A DNA stretch of 37,981 bases from Desulfotalea sp. Lineage in GTDB: Bacteria > Desulfobacterota > Desulfobulbia > Desulfobulbales > Desulfocapsaceae. Positions 32,501 through 37,981 of this stretch are shown one piece after another. The notes below the pieces were generated by a model. The model did no database searches. It was not told where the DNA came from and was given only the letters and a program-made list of their open reading frames with translations. Numbering within the stretch: the first letter of the stretch is position 1; each line of letters begins with the position of its first letter. The translations under genes and the position numbers were made by a program. The stretch spans positions 1 to 37,981 of the forward strand of contig NVXR01000041.1 of NCBI GenBank assembly GCA_002733995.1. Direction: 5' to 3'.

Positions 32501-33630
32501 AACAGCTCTAGAGCCATCTTTTTAGGAATACCACACTGATGCAAGCGAAGATGAGGTCCTACAACAATAACTGAACGACCGGAATAATCGACACGCTTAC
32601 CGAGCAAGTTCTGACGAAAACGTCCCTGTTTACCCTTGAGCATATCTGATAAGGATTTGAGTGGGCGTTTGTTACCACCGGTAATGACCCTACCTCTACG
32701 ACCATTATCAAAGAGGACATCAACTGCTTCCTGAAGCATCCGCTTTTCATTTCGGATAATAATATCAGGGGCGTCGAGCTCGAGTAATCTTTTAAGACGA
32801 TTGTTTCTGTTAATAACCCTTCTGTACAGATCATTAAGATCCGATGTGGCAAAACGACCACCTTCAAGAGGAACGAGCGGACGAAGATCTGGTGGCAACA
32901 CAGGTATAACCTGGAGAATCATCCATTCGGGTTTATTTCCTGAATCTCTAAAGGCTTCAATAACGAAAAGACGCTTACCGAGTTTTTGTCGCTTGGTCTG
33001 CGAATTGGTGGCAAGCATCTCTGCTCTCAAGGTCTTTGAGAGAGAAACAAGGTCCTGGGATCCGAGAAGTTCTCGAATAGCTTCAGCACCTATGCCAACC
33101 TTGAATTGTGCTGGAAATTCTTCTTTAGCCTGCCTATATTTCTCTTCGGTAAGGAGCGTCCCAACAGGAAGTCCTTCAGCCTCAGAACTAACAACAGCAT
33201 ATTGCTCAAAGTAGAGGATTTTCTCAAGCTGCTTTAGGGTCATATCAAGTACAGCACCAATTTTACTTGGTAGACTTTTCAAAAACCAGATATGAGCGAC
33301 AGGAGCTGCCAGCCGTATATGTCCTAAGCGCTCACGACGCACTTTTGACTGGATAACTTCAACGCCACATTTTTCACAAACAACGCCCCGATGCTTCATC
33401 CTTTTGTACTTACCGCAATTACACTCGAAATCCTTTACAGGTCCAAATATTTTTGCACAAAAAAGACCATCTCTTTCCGGCTTGAAAGTTCGATAGTTAA
33501 TAGTCTCAGGCTTTTTTACTTCGCCATGGGACCAATCCATGATCTTTTCAGGTGAAGCCAGCGAAATTTTAACACTTTTAAACTTTACTGGAGCTTTCGG
33601 TTTTTGAAAAAAATTGAATAACTCTTCCAC
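29581..33630 (-). CDS. rpoC: DNA-directed RNA polymerase subunit beta', GTG start
   Basis: Beta' holds the catalytic magnesium and the DNA clamp. The 1349-residue protein has the N-terminal zinc finger (C70, C72, C85, C88) and the active-site NADFDGDQMAVH at 458-469 (Asp 460, 462, 464). It has the trigger-loop region and the second zinc site with GVCAACYGRDLGRGH. The GTG start at 33630 follows GGGAGAGGTGA. The 123-base gap after rpoB holds a strong hairpin. Confidence 0.99.
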   Translation of the reverse strand: MEELFNFFQKPKAPVKFKSVKISLASPEKIMDWSHGEVKKPETINYRTFKPERDGLFCAKIFGPVKDFECNCGKYKRMKHRGVVCEKCGVEVIQSKVRRERLGHIRLAAPVAHIWFLKSLPSKIGAVLDMTLKQLEKILYFEQYAVVSSEAEGLPVGTLLTEEKYRQAKEEFPAQFKVGIGAEAIRELLGSQDLVSLSKTLRAEMLATNSQTKRQKLGKRLFVIEAFRDSGNKPEWMILQVIPVLPPDLRPLVPLEGGRFATSDLNDLYRRVINRNNRLKRLLELDAPDIIIRNEKRMLQEAVDVLFDNGRRGRVITGGNKRPLKSLSDMLKGKQGRFRQNLLGKRVDYSGRSVIVVGPHLRLHQCGIPKKMALELFKPFIYNKLEGKGLVTTIKSARKMVEKEAQEVWDVLDEVVTEYPVILNRAPTLHRLGMQAFEAVLIEGKAIQLHPLVCMAFNADFDGDQMAVHVPLSVEAQVEARVLMMSTNNILSPANGEPVIIPSQDIVLGLYYMSRERINVPGEGKVFSSVDEAIIAYDCGEIHLQAKVKVRREGEIVDTTMGRIILGELVPDSVPFSEVNIVLTKKALAKLIDNSYRHAGTKDTVILADRLKDIGYEYATRAGISICINDMKIPLNKETFVEKAEEDVLDVDQQYSDGLITAGEKYNKVVDIWSKATEDVANAMMDEIKVDYFKDSEGKVVEAPSFNSIFIMADSGARGSRDQIRQLAGMRGLMAKPSGAIIETPIKANFREGLGVLEYFISTHGARKGLADTALKTANSGYLTRRLVDVAQESTIVELDCMTIDGNVAEPLMDGGEIIVPLSDRILGRVALEDVVDPFTDKVLVEAGVEITEELVEVISESGVDRVPIRSVLSCRAKRGVCAACYGRDLGRGHMVNIGEAIGVIAAQSIGEPGTQLTMRTFHVGGTASRSVEQAELKTNIGGTVVFSNMHSVTNSEGVEIVMNRNAIISVKDELDRERERFKVNYGAQLLVKDGDVIERDVILADWDAYTIPIVAEVGGVIKYGDIIEGSTMQEKVDPVTGRSSLVIVQTTAGAQLNPRITVKNDKGKTVKLPGTDIYARYSLPGGSILTVVEGDVIQPGTIVGKIPRETKKTKDITGGLPRVAELFEVRKPKDPAIITKIDGKVSFGKELKGKRRVVVTPEYGESQEYLVPKAKHIIVHEGDYVQAGEPLMEGTIVPNDILSVLGVKEVAKFLVNEIQEVYRLQGVKINDKHIEVIVRQMLKRVMITSAGDSIFMIGQQVEWWKFEEERDRLMAEGKMPAVAEPLLLGVTKASLSTESFISAASFQETTKVLTNAAVAGKVDQLAGLKENVIMGRLISAGTGLGADQ

Positions 33631-33726
33631 TAAGTCACCTCTCCCTTATATTAAAGGACTTCCCCGGCGCCTGAAAACACACCCAGACCCGAGGAAAATC
33701 TTGTCTTAACAAAGCTACTAATGTCC

Positions 33727-33748
33727 ACCCGCAAGCGGGGGGACAGCC
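33727..33748 (-). promoter_or_regulatory. Hairpin in the rpoB-rpoC gap
   Basis: Just after the rpoB stop the minus strand can fold as GTCC, two unpaired Cs, CCCG, loop CTTG, CGGG, one unpaired T, GGAC. It is GC-rich and stable but has no T-run, so it is unlikely to terminate. It may protect the rpoB 3' end or be a processing site. The coordinates are those of the paired core. Confidence 0.4.
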
Positions 33749-33753
33749 CTGAC

Positions 33754-36700
33754 TTATTTTTCAATAAGTTCCATATTCAAACAAAGCGCCTGTAGCTCTT
33801 TGACAAGAACGTTAAATGACTCTGGCAAACCAGTAGTCAGAAAGTTGTTTCCTTTTACAATCCTTTCGTACATAGAGGTACGACCTTCGACATCATCGGA
33901 TTTAACGGTGAGAAACTCTTTAAGAGTATAAGCAGCACCATATGCCTCCATGGCCCATACTTCCATTTCTCCAAGTCGCTGACCACCAAACTGAGCTTTT
34001 CCGCCCAATGGTTGCTGCGTTACGAGGGAGTAAGGACCAGTTGATCTCGCATGTATTTTATTATCAACAAGGTGATGAAGTTTGAGCATATACATCACAC
34101 CAACAGTAACATTATTGGCAAATGGCTCACCGGTTAAACCGTCATACAACTTGGCCTGACCGAGCTCATCAACCCCTGCTTCAACGAGCAGACGACGAAT
34201 AGATTCCTCAGGAGCGCCATCAAACACGGGTGTTGCCATATGTAGACCGGCATGATGTTTTCTTGCCCAATCAATGATATCTTGATCAGATTTATTTTCG
34301 GTGAGTGCTTCAAGCTCTATGTCGTTGTAAACAGCCCTCATCTTTGCTCTGATTTCTGTAACGGCTTCGCGCTTAGCCATCTCTTCCAACTGGTTACCAA
34401 GACGCCTAGCAGCATATCCTAAATGAACTTCAAGTACCTGACCAACATTCATCCTTGAAGGTACGCCCAGAGGATTCAAAACGATATCAACCGTAGTACC
34501 ATCTTTAAAGTATGGCATATCTTCTTCAGGTAACAATCGGGATACAACACCTTTGTTACCATGACGACCGGCCATTTTATCGCCTACGGACAGCTTTCTC
34601 TTGGTAGCGACATACACCTTCACCATCTTCACAACACCAGGGGGTAAATCATCACCCTTTTTCATCCGCTCGATAATACCGTCATATCGTTCACTGATGA
34701 GACGTGCCTGATTTTGGAATCGTTCAAAAACAACTTCCATCGCGTCAATATATTTCGATTTTTCAGAGAAATCTATTTCGTGAAGAAGTTGGAATCCAAT
34801 AAGCGATGCATGCTCTTGCTCGATTTTTTTACCAAGACCGACAATGATAGTGCCGTCCTTATCAACGATATCGGCTTTAGCAGTGCGGCCAGCGATCACC
34901 TTACCAATTTCTTTACAGACACCGCGCTTGAGACTACGCAATTCATCAATTTTATCTTGGTTCAGTTTCTCAATTTCAAGGTCTTCGATTAAAAGAGAAC
35001 GTTCATCTTTATCTACCCCTTTGCGTGAGAATACCTTCGCATCAATAATAACACCAGTAACTCCAGGTGGAACACGCAATGAAGAATCTTTTACATCCTG
35101 GGCTTTTTCGCCAAAAATCGCTCGAAGCAGTTTTTCTTCCGGTGAAAGTACGGTCTCACCCTTTGGTGTTACTTTACCAACAAGGGTGTCACCCGCCTTA
35201 ATCTCGGCACCAATTCGCACGATACCGGAATCATCGAGGTTTCTCAGAGTTTCTTCACTGACATTCGGGATATCTCTGGTAATCTCTTCCTTACCAAGCT
35301 TGGTATCCCTCGCCATTGTCTCAAAGACTTCGATATGCACTGAAGTAAACGTATCTTCTTTGAGCAGACGTTCATTGATGAGAATTGAATCCTCAAAGTT
35401 AAAACCACGCCATGGCATAAAGGCAATGACTACGTTTTTACCAATAGCAATCTCACCGGCTTCACATGAAGGCCCATCAGCAAGTACACGACCCTTTGTA
35501 ACACGGGTTCCGGGAGTCAAAAGAGGCCTTTGATTAAAACAGGTATTTTGATTTGATTTCTTATATTTCCCGAGCCTGTAAACAGCAACGCCGGTCTCAT
35601 AGCCATCGGTACCTGGCTCATCATATCTAACAACGACACGGTTTGAATCCGCCTCTTCAACCACTCCATCACCAGCAGCAATGAGACACGCTCCCGAATC
35701 CTTAGCGACATAGCGTTCCATACCTGTTCCGACTAATGGGGCCCTGGTAATTAACAATGGCACTGCCTGACGTTGCATGTTTGAGCCCATGAGCGCCCGG
35801 TTAGCATCATCATTTTCAAGAAATGGCACCAAAGAGGCCGCGACACTAATCATCTGATTAGGCGCAATATCCATGTAACTGACGTTTTCGCTCGGGGTAC
35901 TGATAACTTCACCATCTTCCCGAACAACCAGATTATCAGAGACAATCTTATTGTCTGAATTAATTTCAATTCTAGCGGGAGCGATATACTGCTTTTGCTC
36001 CTGCAAGGCGCTCAAATAATCAATCTGCTTGGTAACAATTCTGTCGTTAACTTTTCTGTAAGGAGTCTCGATGAATCCATAAGGATTAACCCGTGCATAG
36101 GTTGCAAGAGATACAATGAGGCCAATATTTGGTCCCTCAGGTGTTTCTACTGGGCAAATCCTACCATAATGGGTTGGATGGACATCGCGAACCTCAAATC
36201 CTGCACGCTCTCTACTCAAACCACCGGGTCCAAGTGCACTCAAGCGTCTTTTATGGGTCACTTCCGAAAGCGGGTTAGTTTGATCCATAAACTGAGACAA
36301 CTGACTCGTTCCGAAGAATTCTTTGATAGCGGCAGAGATTGGTTTAGGATTAACTAAATCATGGGGCATCAAAGTTTCAACATCCTGTAGGGTCATGCGC
36401 TCTTTAATAGCACGCTCCATACGAACAAGACCCATACGATATTGATTTTCAACAAGCTCGCCTACGGTTCTAACTCTTCTATTACCGAGATGATCGATAT
36501 CATCAACGCCGCCCTGACTATCTTTCAAACGTACAAGATGCTTAACACCAAAGATAATATCGTCTTTTGTAAGTGCTCGATTGGCAATATCTATATCGAG
36601 ATTAAGTTTAGCATTGATCTTGTAACGACCAACCTCCGACAGATCATAAAGATCCATATTGAAAAACAGGTTATTGAAAAATGTTTCCGCAACCTCAGGT

Positions 36701-37833
36701 GTAGGAGGACTGGATGGCCTAAGTCTTCTATAAATCTCAATCTGTGCTTCTTCACTGCTTTTGGCCTTATCAAGAGACAGAGTCTTACTAAAAGAATCGG
36801 AGTATCTTACACCGTCAATATGCAGGATTTTAAATTCATGGATACCCTCTTCTTCAAGTGTTTCAAGAACAGTTTCTGTGATCTCGGTGTTACAAACGGC
36901 TATGGGTTCTTCTGCCCCATCTTTCTCTATAGTGCAAGCGAGAACCGACCCAAGAAGACCTTCCCTACTCATCTTAATGAATTCGATCCCTGCAGCTTCG
37001 ATTTTTTTACAAAGAACTTTTGAAATTTTCTTTCCTTGCTTGCCTAAGACTTCACCATCTATAGGGCTAACAATATCAAACTCAAGCCTTTGGCCTTTAA
37101 AAAGCTCTGTATTAAAAGTGACCTTGAAGGCATCTCCATCTTTTTTGACGATTGAGATTGGGTAGAATTTTTCGAGAAGCTCTTCACCGGTATAACCTAG
37201 TGCTTTAAGGAGAGTTGTTACTGGAAACTTACGTCGTCTATCTATACGAACGTGCAGGACATCTTTAATATCAAATTCAAGATCTATCCATGAGCCCCGT
37301 ACAGGTATGATTCGTGCTGAGTAGAGCAATTTGCCACTTGCGTGACTTTTACCGTTGTCGTGGGTATAAAATAATCCTGGAGATCTTTGGAGTTGGGAAA
37401 CGATTACTCGTTCTGTACCGTTGATAACGAAAACACCATCACCGGTCATAAGAGGGAGAGATCCAAGGAATACTTCTTGTTCCTTTATATCGCGAATAGA
37501 CTGAACTCCGGTCTCTTCATCAACATCAAAGGTAATAAGGCGAACGACTATCTTAAGAGGAATCTCAAAGGTCATACCCCTTTGCTGACATTCTTCAATG
37601 GTATATTTAGTTTGCCCAAACTTGTAACGTACAAATTCAAGAGAACACAAACCATTAAAGTCGTTAATGGGAAAAACATTGTTTAATATGCCCTGCAACC
37701 CAAAATCTTCTCTCTGATCTGGATCTACTCCCATCTGGAGAAATTTCTCATAGGAAATTCGCTGCATGGATATCAAATGCGGTGGCTCAAGTATCTTTTC
37801 TGCCTTGGCAAAATTCTTTCTTACTCTTTCCAT
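33754..37833 (-). CDS. rpoB: DNA-directed RNA polymerase subunit beta
   Basis: Beta forms one jaw of RNA polymerase and the rifampicin pocket. The 1359-residue protein has the rifampicin-region segment GTSQLSQFMDQTNPLSE near residues 506-522, followed by HKRRLSALGPGG with wild-type residues. It has PVETPEGPNIGL near 560, GRHGNKGVVS near 1060-1070 and the C-terminal LNVELKE-like end (ALCLNMELIEK). GAGGAAAAAT precedes the ATG. rplL, the usual upstream gene, is not seen within the 148 bases to the window edge. Confidence 0.99.
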   Translation of the reverse strand: MERVRKNFAKAEKILEPPHLISMQRISYEKFLQMGVDPDQREDFGLQGILNNVFPINDFNGLCSLEFVRYKFGQTKYTIEECQQRGMTFEIPLKIVVRLITFDVDEETGVQSIRDIKEQEVFLGSLPLMTGDGVFVINGTERVIVSQLQRSPGLFYTHDNGKSHASGKLLYSARIIPVRGSWIDLEFDIKDVLHVRIDRRRKFPVTTLLKALGYTGEELLEKFYPISIVKKDGDAFKVTFNTELFKGQRLEFDIVSPIDGEVLGKQGKKISKVLCKKIEAAGIEFIKMSREGLLGSVLACTIEKDGAEEPIAVCNTEITETVLETLEEEGIHEFKILHIDGVRYSDSFSKTLSLDKAKSSEEAQIEIYRRLRPSSPPTPEVAETFFNNLFFNMDLYDLSEVGRYKINAKLNLDIDIANRALTKDDIIFGVKHLVRLKDSQGGVDDIDHLGNRRVRTVGELVENQYRMGLVRMERAIKERMTLQDVETLMPHDLVNPKPISAAIKEFFGTSQLSQFMDQTNPLSEVTHKRRLSALGPGGLSRERAGFEVRDVHPTHYGRICPVETPEGPNIGLIVSLATYARVNPYGFIETPYRKVNDRIVTKQIDYLSALQEQKQYIAPARIEINSDNKIVSDNLVVREDGEVISTPSENVSYMDIAPNQMISVAASLVPFLENDDANRALMGSNMQRQAVPLLITRAPLVGTGMERYVAKDSGACLIAAGDGVVEEADSNRVVVRYDEPGTDGYETGVAVYRLGKYKKSNQNTCFNQRPLLTPGTRVTKGRVLADGPSCEAGEIAIGKNVVIAFMPWRGFNFEDSILINERLLKEDTFTSVHIEVFETMARDTKLGKEEITRDIPNVSEETLRNLDDSGIVRIGAEIKAGDTLVGKVTPKGETVLSPEEKLLRAIFGEKAQDVKDSSLRVPPGVTGVIIDAKVFSRKGVDKDERSLLIEDLEIEKLNQDKIDELRSLKRGVCKEIGKVIAGRTAKADIVDKDGTIIVGLGKKIEQEHASLIGFQLLHEIDFSEKSKYIDAMEVVFERFQNQARLISERYDGIIERMKKGDDLPPGVVKMVKVYVATKRKLSVGDKMAGRHGNKGVVSRLLPEEDMPYFKDGTTVDIVLNPLGVPSRMNVGQVLEVHLGYAARRLGNQLEEMAKREAVTEIRAKMRAVYNDIELEALTENKSDQDIIDWARKHHAGLHMATPVFDGAPEESIRRLLVEAGVDELGQAKLYDGLTGEPFANNVTVGVMYMLKLHHLVDNKIHARSTGPYSLVTQQPLGGKAQFGGQRLGEMEVWAMEAYGAAYTLKEFLTVKSDDVEGRTSMYERIVKGNNFLTTGLPESFNVLVKELQALCLNMELIEK

Positions 37834-37981
37834 ATTTTTCCTCGAAATTGCCTTAAAATAGAACTGTCTATATTTAATAAGGTTGTAAACTTTTAGCAGC
37901 CTGCTCAGGTGACCGACGGGATGGTACTTCTGACCATGTCGAGTGAAAACAAATACACTTTTATGGTATGGAAGCAGTAGG
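37834..37981 (-). other. Upstream region of rpoB, window edge
   Basis: These 148 bases hold no gene I can support. On the minus strand there is a modest hairpin at 37915-37940 (GACATGGT, loop of 7, ACCAT, three unpaired bases, GTC). In E. coli the rplL-rpoB gap carries an attenuator and an RNase III site; this could be a counterpart, but it has no T-run. I see no good promoter. The lack of an rplL end means the gap is longer than usual or a different gene precedes. Confidence 0.35.

Noticed and set aside
34844..35533. 229-codon open frame on the plus strand
   Set aside because: It lies wholly antisense to rpoB, has low-complexity Ser/Arg-rich composition and no ribosome binding site or family motif. 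It is a shadow of the rpoB codon pattern.
1..37981. tRNA, CRISPR, insertion sequence, prophage or defence genes
   Set aside because: No cloverleaf, repeat-spacer pattern, transposase motif or unusual-composition island was seen. The whole window is core housekeeping genes.

Overview
All recognisable genes in this window lie on the minus strand, so the window reads right to left. There are 47 confident protein genes plus one possible small ORF, packed almost without gaps. No intergenic space exceeds about 210 bases, and I see no tRNA, rRNA, CRISPR, insertion sequence or phage gene. The content is the core translation and transcription machinery of a bacterium. The features suggest a deltaproteobacterium (Desulfobacterota, of the Desulfobulbus/Desulfotalea kind): moderately AT-rich DNA, a short 198-residue EF-Ts, zinc-type S14, S4, L36 and L24, a bacterial (non-chloroplast) gene order, and fused str-S10-spc-alpha blocks that run on into rpsB-tsf-pyrH-frr-uppS-cdsA-dxr-rseP-tsaB-ispG. 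This placement is inferred from protein style and gene order, not from a database search.

Layout in direction of transcription. (1) 37833-29581: rpoB and rpoC, the RNA polymerase beta and beta-prime subunits. (2) A good sigma70-type promoter near 29523-29551 leads into the str block (rpsL, rpsG, fusA, tuf). This runs with only 9 bases of spacing into the S10 block (rpsJ, rplC, rplD, rplW, rplB, rpsS, rplV, rpsC, rplP, rpmC, rpsQ). (3) The spc block follows (rplN, rplX, rplE, rpsN, rpsH, rplF, rplR, rpsE, rpmD, rplO, secY, map, infA, rpmJ), with no adk between secY and map. (4) The alpha block is rpsM, rpsK, rpsD, rpoA, rplQ. It has a terminator-like hairpin between rpsD and rpoA and a strong intrinsic terminator after rplQ. 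(5) A cysteine-rich YkgJ/CxxCxxCC-family gene of unknown function stands alone between that terminator and the rpsB promoter. (6) rpsB, tsf, pyrH and frr follow, with terminator-like hairpins after rpsB and after tsf. They lead into envelope and isoprenoid genes (uppS, cdsA, dxr, rseP), then tsaB (t6A tRNA modification) and ispG, which is cut by the left edge a few residues before its expected end.

The genes fit together as a growth-rate module. It holds RNA polymerase, nearly thirty ribosomal proteins, the initiation and elongation factors IF-1, EF-G, EF-Tu and EF-Ts, ribosome recycling factor, the SecY channel and methionine aminopeptidase. Beyond these lie UMP kinase and undecaprenyl/CDP-diacylglycerol/MEP-pathway enzymes that supply envelope precursors.

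Most of the window is ordinary. The points worth a second look are: five TTG start codons that all fall in 30S genes (S3, S4, S5, S13, S14) and in none of the sixteen 50S genes; the YkgJ-type gene wedged between a terminator and a promoter; a 64-codon membrane ORF bridging frr and an uppS that lacks a ribosome binding site; the rpsD-rpoA hairpin; and several strong intergenic hairpins that could be attenuators or processing sites. I did not find a clearly new multi-gene system.
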